49,059 bases of DNA from Bacteroidales bacterium (GTDB lineage: Bacteria > Bacteroidota > Bacteroidia > Bacteroidales > UBA932), in assembly GCA_017651225.1 (NCBI GenBank), contig JAGCDF010000058.1, positions 1 to 49,059 on the forward strand, read 5' to 3'. Positions 9,676 to 18,088 of this stretch are shown in pieces. How positions within the stretch are numbered: the stretch's first letter is position 1; each line of letters opens with the position of its first letter. Below the pieces are notes generated by a model. The model was not told the origin of the DNA, searched no databases, and saw only the letters and a list, made by a program, of their open reading frames with translations. A program made the translations under genes and the position numbers.

Positions 9676-10752
9676 ATGAATGTCAAGAGTATCCTGACGA
9701 CTGTCGCGGCACTGGCCCTGACAGCGGCATTCTGCGCTGCCCAGACGGAGCAGACGCAGGTCATCGAAGGCGGCGGCACCGGCGCCTGGAAATCAGTCGC
9801 GGTGGCGGACAAGAGCCTTCCGACGCACACCATCTACCGGCCGGAGAACCTGAAGGCCTATGTGGAGCAGAACGGCAAGATTCCCGTGCTGCTGTACGCC
9901 AACGGCGCCTGCGCCAACAACAACCTGGAGATGAGCCGCCTCCTCAGCGAGGTCGCCTCCCACGGCTACATCATCCTGGCCATCGGTCCCTACCAGGATA
10001 TGCCGGACGAGGCCTTCTACAACCAGTGGAAGGGCGTCGTGCGCGGCTGGTATCCCGAGACCAAGCCCATTGCCATCATGGGCAACGGCGAACGCCTGAC
10101 CCCGTACACGGAGGCCGAGCTGGCCGCCCAGGCCGCGGAGCGCGAGGCTGCCCAGAAGGCCGCTGCCGCCGCAGCCAAGAAAAATAAGAACAAGAAGCCC
10201 GTCGTGCAAGTGGAACCGTTCCGCACCTATGCCCGCCAGCTGCTGGAGGCGCTGGACTGGCTGACCGACCAGAACGGCAACGACGAGAGCGAGTACTACC
10301 ACCTGATCGACCTCGAGCACGTGGCCGCGATGGGGCAGTCCTGCGGCGGCGCCCAGGTGCTGGGCGTGGCGCATGACCCGCGCATCAAGACCTGCATGAT
10401 CTTCAACTCCGGCATCGGCGAGATGTCGATGAGCGGCGCTTCCAAGAAGTCCCTCGCCAACCTGCACACCCCGATGCTCTACATCAACGGCGGTACCGCC
10501 GATGTGGCCTACAACAACGCCAACGGCGACTGGGGCCGCATCGCGGACAACATTCCCGTGGTGAAGATCTCCACGCTCGACGGCCACCACGGCACCTACT
10601 ACGAGAAGAACGCCGGCGCCTTCGCCGTCGTGGCCCGCATGTGGCTCAACTGGCAGCTGAAGGGCATGGTCGGCGATTCCGCCCTCTTCATGAACGACGA
10701 GTACGGAAAGACCTTCTATCCGGATTGGACCTTCGAGCGGAAGAACTGGTAA
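9676..10752 (+). CDS. Secreted alpha/beta hydrolase
   Basis: A 358-residue exported protein with an N-terminal signal peptide (about residues 1-22, ending AAFCAAQ). The fold is recognised from VLLYANGACANNN, ASHGYIILAIGPY, the nucleophile elbow GQSCGGAQ (Ser near residue 220), a likely acid in GGTADVAYNN, and the catalytic His in LDGHHGTYYE near 300. It resembles dienelactone-hydrolase, chlorophyllase and cutinase-like secreted esterases. An insertion near residues 150-180 is rich in Ala and Lys (AAQKAAAAAAKKNKNKK) and probably forms an exposed helix. The substrate is unknown. Its stop is immediately adjacent to the stop of the convergent GH27 gene, with no space for a terminator. Confidence 0.82.
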   Translation: MNVKSILTTVAALALTAAFCAAQTEQTQVIEGGGTGAWKSVAVADKSLPTHTIYRPENLKAYVEQNGKIPVLLYANGACANNNLEMSRLLSEVASHGYIILAIGPYQDMPDEAFYNQWKGVVRGWYPETKPIAIMGNGERLTPYTEAELAAQAAEREAAQKAAAAAAKKNKNKKPVVQVEPFRTYARQLLEALDWLTDQNGNDESEYYHLIDLEHVAAMGQSCGGAQVLGVAHDPRIKTCMIFNSGIGEMSMSGASKKSLANLHTPMLYINGGTADVAYNNANGDWGRIADNIPVVKISTLDGHHGTYYEKNAGAFAVVARMWLNWQLKGMVGDSALFMNDEYGKTFYPDWTFERKNW

Positions 10753-12042
10753 CTATTGCACCGGCGTCAGCCGGTATGTGATCACATCGTGCGAAGGCAC
10801 GACGACGGAAGTGCGGGCAGCGACGGTCTGTCCGCGCTTCTTTCCTTTTGCGCGGGTGTTGAACGGGCGCTCTTTGGCGTTCCAGAGGTTTTTGGCGGTG
10901 TAATTGACCGTGGCGAAGGACGGGCTGCGGCCGCTGAGCTCATCGTTGAACTCCAGATCCTCCCAGTTGATCTCCACCGTGGCGTCCTCCGGACCGGCGT
11001 TGAGCAGGCAGAAGGCCCAGGCGCCGTCGGAGAGGGGCTTGAACCAGTACTGCAGGTCGCCGTCCTTCTTGAGACGCAGTCCCTGGATGCCGAGCGGATC
11101 CTGGTCGATGGCGATAACATCTTTGTTCGTGATGATGGCGAGCGTCTCGGGGCGCATGTTGGTCAGGTCGTTGCCCAGGATCAGCGGGGCGGCCATCATG
11201 CACCAGAGGGTGAAGTGCGAGCGGTCTTCCGCGTCGGTCATGCCGTTGCCGACCTCGAGCATGTCGGGATCGTTCCAGTGGCCGGGACCGGCGTAGGCGC
11301 GCAGCGGCTCGTTCTGGTCCAGGATGTCCAGGACGCTCTGCGGACGCCAGCGCGGGCGGCCGTTCTCATCGTAGGTGACGGGCACCGGCAGGAAGTGCAC
11401 GCCGATGTCGCCCGTGGTGCGCCAGGAATGGCCGACGTTGGCGGCCCACTCCCACGGCTTGTTGGAACCCCACTCGCAGATGCTGAAGAGAATCGGGCGT
11501 CCGGCGCGCTTCAGGGCGCTGCGCATGGTGGTGTAGGCGCCGATGGGATTGAGGTTCTGCGTGTAGCACCAGTCGTATTTGAGGTAGTCGATGCCCCAGG
11601 AGGCATAGGTGAAAGCGTCCTGATATTCGTGGCCGTTGCTGCCGGCGTAGCAGGCACAGGTGTTCGTGCCGGCGTCGCTGTAGATGCCCAGTTTGAGGCC
11701 GCGCTCGTGCATGTAGTCGGCCAGGGCCTTGATGCCGGAGGGGAATTTGACGGGGTCTTCGTGGATGAAGCCCTGCTCGTCGCGCTCGCCGTGCCAGCCG
11801 TCGTCGAGGTTCAGGTAGACGTAGCCGGCCTCGACCAGGCCGAGCTCGACCATCTTGTCGGCGGTGGCCTTGATCAGCTCCTCGTTGATGTCGGTGGCGA
11901 ATTTGTTCCAGGAATTCCAACCCATCTGCGGGGTCTCGGCGAGGCCTTCCCACTTGGGGAGCGGGAAGTCGGGACGGCGCTGCTGCGCGGAAACGGTCAT
12001 GGCGGCCAGCAGGCCGCAGCAAAGGATAGCTACTTTTTTCAT
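10753..12042 (-). CDS. Secreted GH27 alpha-galactosidase
   Basis: Glycoside hydrolase family 27, which removes terminal alpha-linked galactose (sometimes alpha-GalNAc) from plant or host glycans. The protein is 429 residues with a signal peptide (1-19, ending TVSAQ). Diagnostic motifs are QMGWNSWNKF at 39-48, LNLDDGWHG near 78, the nucleophile Asp157 in YLKYDWCY, and the acid/base Asp260 in HWNDPDML. The C-terminal beta-sandwich is present. It is the last gene of a leftward operon and starts 20 bases after trmO. Confidence 0.93.
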   Translation of the reverse strand: MKKVAILCCGLLAAMTVSAQQRRPDFPLPKWEGLAETPQMGWNSWNKFATDINEELIKATADKMVELGLVEAGYVYLNLDDGWHGERDEQGFIHEDPVKFPSGIKALADYMHERGLKLGIYSDAGTNTCACYAGSNGHEYQDAFTYASWGIDYLKYDWCYTQNLNPIGAYTTMRSALKRAGRPILFSICEWGSNKPWEWAANVGHSWRTTGDIGVHFLPVPVTYDENGRPRWRPQSVLDILDQNEPLRAYAGPGHWNDPDMLEVGNGMTDAEDRSHFTLWCMMAAPLILGNDLTNMRPETLAIITNKDVIAIDQDPLGIQGLRLKKDGDLQYWFKPLSDGAWAFCLLNAGPEDATVEINWEDLEFNDELSGRSPSFATVNYTAKNLWNAKERPFNTRAKGKKRGQTVAARTSVVVPSHDVITYRLTPVQ

Positions 12043-12062
12043 ATGCTGTTATTAATCAGTTG

Positions 12063-12728
12063 TCAGTCTATGCGGGTGACGGTCAGCTTGCCGTCGGCGA
12101 CGCGGAAATGCACGTTCTTGCCATCATAGGTCAGGCCATACTCCCGTTCCGGGTCGTCCTGGTACTGGGGGCGGGGATCCTGCGCGAGAATCTCCAGCAG
12201 GCCGTCAACGGTGTCCGGGTCCAGCTTGTGGAAGGTCTCGCGCGGCAGCACGACTTCGAGGCGCTGCCAAGCGTGGTCGTCCACGAAGCCGCTGCGCACG
12301 CCGCGGTGGCTGTCGGCGTATTCGACGTAGGGCTTGATGTCGTAGATGGGCGTCCCGTCGGCCAGGTCGGCGCCCAGGACGTGGATCTCGCCCGCGGCGG
12401 CGTCCACGCGCTCGATGCGCACGGAGCTGAGCCCCAGCGGGTTGGGCCGGTAGGGGGAGCGGGAGGCGAAGACGCCGACGCGCTCGTTGCCGCCCAAACG
12501 GGGCGGGCGCACCGTGAGGCCCTCGGAGACCGTTTCCTTATTCAAATGGAAGCCCCAGATGAGCCACAGGTAGTCGAAGTCGTCCAGGCCGCGCAGGGCC
12601 TCCGGCGAGCGGAATTCCGGCTCCAGCACCACGGTGCCCTGCAGGGATTCCGCCAGTCCGGCCTGCCGGGGCAGACCGAATTTCTCGGGCAGCGGCGCCC
12701 GGAAGATGGCGACAGGTTTAATTTCCAT
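12063..12728 (-). CDS. trmO: tRNA (adenine37-N6)-methyltransferase TrmO
   Basis: TsaA/TrmO (UPF0066) family, which methylates t6A37 in tRNAs using SAM. The protein is 221 residues. Motifs: KFGLPRQAGLAESLQGTVVLEP near 16-40, FDYLWLIWGFH near 54, and FASRSPYRPNPLGLSSVRI near 90-108, the family signature. The start at 12728 gives MEIKPVAIFRAPL. An open frame 8 codons longer is less likely. The start overlaps the end of the M23 gene by 11 bases, so translation is probably coupled. Confidence 0.92.
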   Translation of the reverse strand: MEIKPVAIFRAPLPEKFGLPRQAGLAESLQGTVVLEPEFRSPEALRGLDDFDYLWLIWGFHLNKETVSEGLTVRPPRLGGNERVGVFASRSPYRPNPLGLSSVRIERVDAAAGEIHVLGADLADGTPIYDIKPYVEYADSHRGVRSGFVDDHAWQRLEVVLPRETFHKLDPDTVDGLLEILAQDPRPQYQDDPEREYGLTYDGKNVHFRVADGKLTVTRID

Positions 12729-13941
12729 TGATTTCCGCCATATACTTGTCATACAGGGCGTTGAACGCCGGCAGGAACTTCTTGTCCAGCGGCTCGGAAG
12801 CCGGAGAGTTGAGTGAGAGCGGGTTGATGGCCTTGCCGTTCTGGAACACGCGGAAGTCGAGGTGCGGGCCCGTGGCCGTGCCTGTCATGCCCACGTAGCC
12901 GATCAGCTGGCCCTGCGACACGCGGGTGCCGACCTTCATGCCGGCGGCGAACTTGGACAGGTGCATGTAGCTGGTCTCGTAGCCCTGGGCGTGCTTGATG
13001 CGGATGCGGTTGCCGCCGCCACCGGCGTCCCAGCCCAGTTTCGTGATCACGCCGTCGCCCAGCGCATGGACCGGCGTGCCGGTCGGCGCCGCGTAGTCCA
13101 CGGCCGTGTGGGCCTTGACCTGGCCCGTGACGGGGTGCACGCGGGCGTAGGAGAAGCCGCTGCTGATGCGGTTGTACTTGAGCGGGGCCTTGAGGAACAT
13201 GCGCTTGAGGCTCTCGCCGCCCTTGTCCCAGTAGGTGCCGAGCTCGCCGTTGCCGGTGTCGAAGCGCACGGCCGCGACCTGCTTGCCGCCGTTGGCGGCG
13301 TCGTAGAGGGCGAAATGGACGGTGTCTACGCCGATCACCTCGCCTTCGCTGACGAGCTCGTTGTAGATCATCCGGAAGCGGTCGCCCTTCTGGAGGGCGA
13401 AGAAGTTCACGCTCCACTGGTAGATGTCCGCGAGGGTCATGATCAGGTTGGGGGAGCCGCCGGCGGCGATCATGTCGTTCCAGAGGGAACTGTTGATCGT
13501 CACGTCGGTCTGGCGGCGCACACGCTCGACGGGCTTCTCGACCTTCCAGACGGCCAGCGAATCGACGCACTGGAAGACCGTCGAGTGGATGCGGTCCTCC
13601 ACATAGACGACGTAGCTGAGCTGGCGGTCGCCCGCAGGCGTGGTGTCATAGTAGGCCTGCACCTCCTTGCCGGCGATGAGCTTGCGGACGTCGAACGTGC
13701 CCTCGCAGCGCTGCGTGAGCAGGTAGGCCTGCGAGGCGCCGAGGCCCAGGCGGTTCATCATGCCGGTGAAGGAGTCGCCGACGCGCACCTCCGTGGTGTC
13801 GGCGTCGTAGAACTCCGGGTAGAAGCCGACGAGCGGCTTGGGGAGGATCTCCAGGGGCCCCACTTCAATCTTGCCGCGGGGGCCGCAGGCGGTCAGCGCA
13901 AGGGCTGCTAAAAGGATAATTGTATTGCGTTTCAGGTTCAT
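12718..13941 (-). CDS. M23-family peptidoglycan endopeptidase lipoprotein
   Basis: A 407-residue periplasmic lipoprotein with lipobox LTAC (Cys19). The N-terminal half is a Csd3/MepM-like region, and the C-terminal half is a LytM domain (about 255-375). Metal and catalytic positions read as His278 and Asp282 (KAHTAVDYAAPTGTPV), His327 (SYMHLS) and His360 (GPHLDF). The second His of the usual HxH motif is Asp362 here, so one zinc ligand is changed. The protein may be an active enzyme with altered metal site or a regulator. Its ATG directly abuts the stop of the HerA-like gene. Confidence 0.88.
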   Translation of the reverse strand: MNLKRNTIILLAALALTACGPRGKIEVGPLEILPKPLVGFYPEFYDADTTEVRVGDSFTGMMNRLGLGASQAYLLTQRCEGTFDVRKLIAGKEVQAYYDTTPAGDRQLSYVVYVEDRIHSTVFQCVDSLAVWKVEKPVERVRRQTDVTINSSLWNDMIAAGGSPNLIMTLADIYQWSVNFFALQKGDRFRMIYNELVSEGEVIGVDTVHFALYDAANGGKQVAAVRFDTGNGELGTYWDKGGESLKRMFLKAPLKYNRISSGFSYARVHPVTGQVKAHTAVDYAAPTGTPVHALGDGVITKLGWDAGGGGNRIRIKHAQGYETSYMHLSKFAAGMKVGTRVSQGQLIGYVGMTGTATGPHLDFRVFQNGKAINPLSLNSPASEPLDKKFLPAFNALYDKYMAEINGN

Positions 13942-15546
13942 CTATTTGATCAGGCTGCCGAGGATGGAACGGGTCAGGGTGCGAAGGGCGCTGGAAGTGG
14001 CGCTGCCGATGGCTTTCTCGGCCGTGCTCTTGGAGTTCTTGCTCTTCTTCTTGCCCGTCACCGCGTTCGCCACGGCCGTGCCCGCGCTGCGGGACACGCT
14101 GGAGATGGCTGCGGTGGCCGCAGCCGCCGCGACGGTGCCGGCGATGGTCTTCTTGGCCTTGGACGTCTTCTTGGTCGCGGGAACGGCCTCGCGCGCCTTG
14201 GCGGCTTCCACCTTCTGGCGCTCGACCTCCTCCTGCTGCTTCGCCTGCTCCTCCTCGGCCTTCTTGGCGTCGGCGAGCAGAATCTCGAAGGCGGACTCGC
14301 GGTCGATGATGTGGTCGTATTTGCCGCCCAGCGGCGAAGCGTTCTGGATGTCCAGGCGCTGGCCGGGGGTGATGGCGCCGATCTGGCTCAGCGGGAAGAG
14401 GATCTTCGCGCGCTCCACGATGCTCGGGGCGCCCTTCGGGTCAAGGAAGCTGACCAGCGCCTCGCCGGTCTCGAGCGCCATGATGGCGTCCTCGGTCTTG
14501 AAGGCGGGGTTGGCGCGGAAGGTCTCCGCCGCGGCCTTGACGGCCTTCTGGTCCTTCGGGGTATAAGCGCGCAGGGCGTGCTGGACGCGATTGCCCAGCT
14601 GGCCCAGGACGCTGTCGGGGATGTCGGAAGGGTTCTGCGTGATGAAGTACACGCCGATGCCCTTGCTTCGGATCAGGCGGACCACCTGCTCGATCTTGCT
14701 GACCAGGGCGGGGGCGGTGTCCGTGAAGAGGGTGTGCGCCTCGTCGAAGAAGAAAACGAGCTTCGGGAGCTCCTGGTCGCCGACTTCGGGCATGTTCGCG
14801 TAGATGTCGGAGAGCAGCCAGAGCAGGAAGGTCGAATAGAGCTTCGGGTTGAGCATCAGCTTGTCGGCAGCCAGCACGCTCATCACGCCGCGGCCGTTCT
14901 CGACCGCGAAGAGGTCCTGGATGTCGAACGACGGCTCCGCGAAGAACTTCTCCGCGCCCTGGTTCTCCAGGGAGAGCAGCGCGCGCTGGATGGCGCCCAC
15001 ACTGGCCGTGGAGACGTTGCCGTAGGTGCGGCTGTACTCGTCGGCGTGCTCGGCCACGTAGCTGAGCAGGGAGCGCAGGTCCTTCATGTCGATGAGGAGG
15101 AGCTTCTTGTCGTCCGCGACGCGGAAGATGATGTCCATCACGCCCGCCTGCACGTCATTCAGGCCCAGCAGGCGGCTGAGCAGCTGCGGGCCCATGTTGG
15201 AGATGGTGGTGCGCATCGGGTGCCCCTGCTCGCCGAACACGTCGAAGAAACGCGTCGGGCAGCCGGAGAACTGGGGATTCTCGATCCCGAACTCGGGCAG
15301 ACGCTTCTCGATGAAGCCGCTCAGGCGGCCGGCCTGGCTGATGCCGGAGAGGTCGCCCTTCATGTCGGCCATGAAGCAGGGCACGCCTGCTTGGCTGAAG
15401 GATTCGGCCAGCACCTGGAGGGTGACGGTCTTGCCGGTGCCGGTGGCGCCGGCGATGAGGCCGTGGCGGTTCGCCATCTTGCCGATGATGGAGATCGGTC
15501 CGTTCGGACCGTGGGCGACATAAAGTCCGTGAGTAGCGTCGTACAT
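13942..15546 (-). CDS. HerA-like ATPase (DUF853 family)
   Basis: A 534-residue cytosolic ATPase of the HerA/FtsK superfamily, YjgR type. The Walker A motif is GATGTGKT at residues 33-40, and Walker B is LVFFFDEAH near 265. The HerA-type segment [30 protein letters not shown] (in two parts, near 300-330) is present. Residues about 425-455 form a Glu/Lys/Gln-rich coiled coil, followed by an Ala/Ser/Thr-rich tail. The biological role of this family is poorly defined; a DNA-translocating function is inferred from the fold only. It is first in a leftward operon with the M23, trmO and GH27 genes. Confidence 0.88.
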   Translation of the reverse strand: MYDATHGLYVAHGPNGPISIIGKMANRHGLIAGATGTGKTVTLQVLAESFSQAGVPCFMADMKGDLSGISQAGRLSGFIEKRLPEFGIENPQFSGCPTRFFDVFGEQGHPMRTTISNMGPQLLSRLLGLNDVQAGVMDIIFRVADDKKLLLIDMKDLRSLLSYVAEHADEYSRTYGNVSTASVGAIQRALLSLENQGAEKFFAEPSFDIQDLFAVENGRGVMSVLAADKLMLNPKLYSTFLLWLLSDIYANMPEVGDQELPKLVFFFDEAHTLFTDTAPALVSKIEQVVRLIRSKGIGVYFITQNPSDIPDSVLGQLGNRVQHALRAYTPKDQKAVKAAAETFRANPAFKTEDAIMALETGEALVSFLDPKGAPSIVERAKILFPLSQIGAITPGQRLDIQNASPLGGKYDHIIDRESAFEILLADAKKAEEEQAKQQEEVERQKVEAAKAREAVPATKKTSKAKKTIAGTVAAAAATAAISSVSRSAGTAVANAVTGKKKSKNSKSTAEKAIGSATSSALRTLTRSILGSLIK

Positions 15547-15588
15547 AGTTATATCAGATTATGTTCGTACAAGTTTTAATGCCAATGA

Positions 15589-15616
15589 CAAATATAAGTT
15601 ATTTTCGCTATATTTG
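15589..15616. promoter_or_regulatory. Divergent promoter pair
   Basis: Two exact TATATTTG boxes face apart: minus strand 15596-15589 for the HerA-like operon and plus strand 15609-15616 for the lipoprotein-nudC pair. They are 12 bases apart, so the upstream element of each would lie over or near the box of the other and the two directions may compete. Confidence 0.6.
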
Positions 15617-15639
15617 TCTTCAAAAATACGCCTAAAGAA

Positions 15640-16224
15640 ATGAAAAGAATTATTCTAGCGCTTTCCGTCGCGGCCACCGTCCTTCTTGCGGCCGGCTGCG
15701 GCACCCTGTCCGGCGCCCTGAAGGGCATGTCCGTCAAGACCTACACGTTCTACAACCTCCCGGAGACCCTGCAGGATCTGCAGGCCCTGCCCGAGGCCAA
15801 CTTGAAGGACCCGTACGGCGTCGCTGCGCTGACCGTTGCCGCCCTTTGCCGTTATGAGACCAACCCGGACGACTGCTTCGCCATGCTCGACTGGCTGAAG
15901 GGTCCCGAGAGTCTCTCCAATTACGAGAAGCAGTTCCTGCGCGAGCGCCTGCAGGGCAAGACATACAAGCCCCGTTCCTTCTTCGCCGGCGCCACGCCGT
16001 CCAACAACTATACGCCCTCGCAGCCGTACAAGCTGACTCCGACCTACAATCCTTACTCCTTCCAGGAGTCCGGCTGGGCCACGATCTACGTCACTTCCGG
16101 CGGCGCCGACAGCCCGCGGCCGATCAAGCTGCGCCAGAAAGCCAGCACCGGCGAGTGGTTCCTCAATGACATCCAGTGCCTGAGCGACATCCGCACGCCG
16201 GCCAACGAGGATCCCTGGCATTAG
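15640..16224 (+). CDS. Lipoprotein of unknown function
   Basis: A 194-residue lipoprotein. The signal peptide ends LLAAGC, with the lipid Cys near residue 20. The mature part begins GTLSGALKGMSVKTYTFYNLP and has helical stretches followed by an SGWATIYVTSGGADSPRPIKLRQ segment that looks like a small beta domain near the C-terminus. A family resemblance to DUF6935-type Bacteroidales proteins is possible but only from memory. It is followed after 9 bases by nudC, although no functional link is evident. Confidence 0.8.
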   Translation: MKRIILALSVAATVLLAAGCGTLSGALKGMSVKTYTFYNLPETLQDLQALPEANLKDPYGVAALTVAALCRYETNPDDCFAMLDWLKGPESLSNYEKQFLRERLQGKTYKPRSFFAGATPSNNYTPSQPYKLTPTYNPYSFQESGWATIYVTSGGADSPRPIKLRQKASTGEWFLNDIQCLSDIRTPANEDPWH

Positions 16225-16233
16225 TAGATAGAG

Positions 16234-17001
16234 ATGGCGCTTGACCGTGCCTATATTTTTCGCGACCGGGAGATCCTGGTCGAAGGGGGAGGCGACGCCG
16301 CGAAAGCGGAGAGGATCGCCTCCTTTGTTTCTGCCGATATCCGGGCGCGCTTCAACGACCGCGTCAGCGGCGGCACGGCCCTGATCCTGCAGCCCGGCAC
16401 GCCCGCGCCGGAGGGTTGCAGCTTCGAACATCTCCCGAGCTATTTCTTTACGCATGACGAAGCGGAAATCGCCCTCACCTCGCGCCTGAAGGCGCTGGGC
16501 AGCTGGGTGGACGGCACCCGCTTCTGCCCGTCCTGCGGACAGCCCCTGCGGCTGCACGCCGTGGAGACGGCCCTCGAGTGCCCCGCCTGCGGGCGTTTGA
16601 TCTTCCCGCGCATCGAGCCCTGCATCATCACGCTCATCACCCGGGGCGACGAGCTGCTCCTACTGCGCAACGTCAAGGACACGCGCGGCGTCTACGCCTG
16701 CCTGGCGGGCTTCGTCGAGGCGGGGGAGACGTTGGAGCAGGCCCTGCGCCGCGAGGTGCGCGAGGAGACCTCGCTGGAGGTAGAGAACATCCGCTACGCG
16801 GGCAGCCAGGCCTGGCCCTTCCCGGACCAGCTGATGATGGCTTTCTACGCCGACTACAAGAGCGGCGAGATCAAGATCCAGGAGTCGGAGATCCGCGACG
16901 CGCGCTGGTTCCGCCCGGACGCGCTGCCGCCGCTGCCCCGACCCGGCTCCATCGCCCGCCGCCTGATCGAGCGGCGCATCCGCGAGTTGAAGGGAGAATA
17001 A
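16234..17001 (+). CDS. nudC: NAD(+)/NADH diphosphatase NudC
   Basis: Nudix hydrolase that splits NADH and, in E. coli, removes NAD caps from RNA. The protein is 255 residues. The four-Cys zinc ribbon is at about 92-118 (CPSCGQPL and CPACGRLIFPR). The Nudix box, near 150-175, reads GFVEAGETLEQALRREVREE in full agreement with GX5EX7REUXEE. The downstream SQAWPFPDQLM corresponds to the SQPWPFPxS motif that marks the NudC subfamily, with Ala in place of Pro. The stop lies 4 bases before the stop of the convergent ABC ATPase gene. Confidence 0.95.
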   Translation: MALDRAYIFRDREILVEGGGDAAKAERIASFVSADIRARFNDRVSGGTALILQPGTPAPEGCSFEHLPSYFFTHDEAEIALTSRLKALGSWVDGTRFCPSCGQPLRLHAVETALECPACGRLIFPRIEPCIITLITRGDELLLLRNVKDTRGVYACLAGFVEAGETLEQALRREVREETSLEVENIRYAGSQAWPFPDQLMMAFYADYKSGEIKIQESEIRDARWFRPDALPPLPRPGSIARRLIERRIRELKGE

Positions 17002-17005
17002 TCTG

Positions 17006-18082
17006 TTACAGTTCGATGACCAGCCGGCCGGGGGCCGGCTCTGTGAGCGAGGTGCAGAAGCCGCGGACCAGCTGGATCGGCAGGTGGTCTTCCGGGAGCT
17101 TGTCCAGAATGCTCTCCGCCGCGCCCTCCTGGGTGAAGGTCAGCACCAGCTTGTAGCTTTTCTCGCTGTAGTCCACGCTCAGGTGGACGGGGCTGCTGAA
17201 GGGGATGATTCCCGTCAGCGTCTCCTCCACGACGTGCTGCACGCGCAGGAAGAGCTTGTCGCCGAGGCCGTACTTGTTGCAGAAGGTCTCGATGCGGCCG
17301 AACATGCCGTAAAGGTCGAATCCGCGGTCCGCGAGCGTGAATTCCAGCGTGCGGATCTTGTTGATGAAGGCCACTGTCGCGGGGCGCTGCGGATGCTCGA
17401 AGATCTGCTCGGGCGTCCCTTCCTCGTAGATAATTCCGTCGTACATGAAGAAAACGCGCGTGCTGACGCTGCGCACGAACTCCATTTCATGGCTCACGAT
17501 GGCCATCGTCATGCCCTGGCCCGCCAGGTGGCGGATCACGGCAAGCACCTCGCTGACCATCGTCGGGTCCAGGGCGGACGTCGGCTCGTCGAAGAGGATG
17601 ATCTCGGGATTCATGGCCAGGCAGCGGGCGATGGCCGCACGCTGCTTCTGCCCGCCGGACAGCTCGCCGGGCAGGCTCCCGGCCTTCTCGCGCAGACCGA
17701 CCAGCTGCAGCAGCTCCATCGCCCGGGCTTCCGCCGCCTCGCGGCTTTCGCCCAGCAGCGTCTGCGGACAGAGGGTGATGTTGTCCAGGATGGTCAGGTG
17801 CTCGAAGAGGTTGAAATTCTGGAACACCATGCCCATCTTCCGGCGGAGCCGGTTCACGTCGGCGTTCCGGTCCAGGATGTCCACCCCGTCGATCTCAATC
17901 TGCCCGCCCGACGGCTCTTCGAGACGGTTCAGGCAGCGCAGAAAGGTGCTCTTGCCCGTGCCGGAAGGGCCGATGATGGAGATCACTTCGCCTTTGGAAA
18001 TCTCACAGTTCACGTCGCGCAGCACGGTGAGCTCCTTGCCGGCGTTGTTGAATACTTTGCTGAGGTGTTTGACGGTTATCAT
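17006..18082 (-). CDS. Polar amino-acid ABC transporter ATPase with a C-terminal extension
   Basis: GlnQ/HisP-type ATPase. Motifs: Walker [10 protein letters not shown] at 38-46, Q-loop VFQNFNLF near 85-92, signature ELSGGQKQR near 139-147, Walker [14 protein letters not shown] at 160-172, and switch SHEME near 196. A normal GlnQ ends near residue 245. This protein continues for about 113 residues ([41 protein letters not shown]), which I read as a possible GHKL/RsbW-like fold without the usual N-box Asn. The role of the extension is unknown; a regulatory sensor is one option. It is the last gene of the three-gene transporter operon, 6 bases after the fused permease. Confidence 0.9.
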   Translation of the reverse strand: MITVKHLSKVFNNAGKELTVLRDVNCEISKGEVISIIGPSGTGKSTFLRCLNRLEEPSGGQIEIDGVDILDRNADVNRLRRKMGMVFQNFNLFEHLTILDNITLCPQTLLGESREAAEARAMELLQLVGLREKAGSLPGELSGGQKQRAAIARCLAMNPEIILFDEPTSALDPTMVSEVLAVIRHLAGQGMTMAIVSHEMEFVRSVSTRVFFMYDGIIYEEGTPEQIFEHPQRPATVAFINKIRTLEFTLADRGFDLYGMFGRIETFCNKYGLGDKLFLRVQHVVEETLTGIIPFSSPVHLSVDYSEKSYKLVLTFTQEGAAESILDKLPEDHLPIQLVRGFCTSLTEPAPGRLVIEL

Positions 18083-18088
18083 GGCGGA

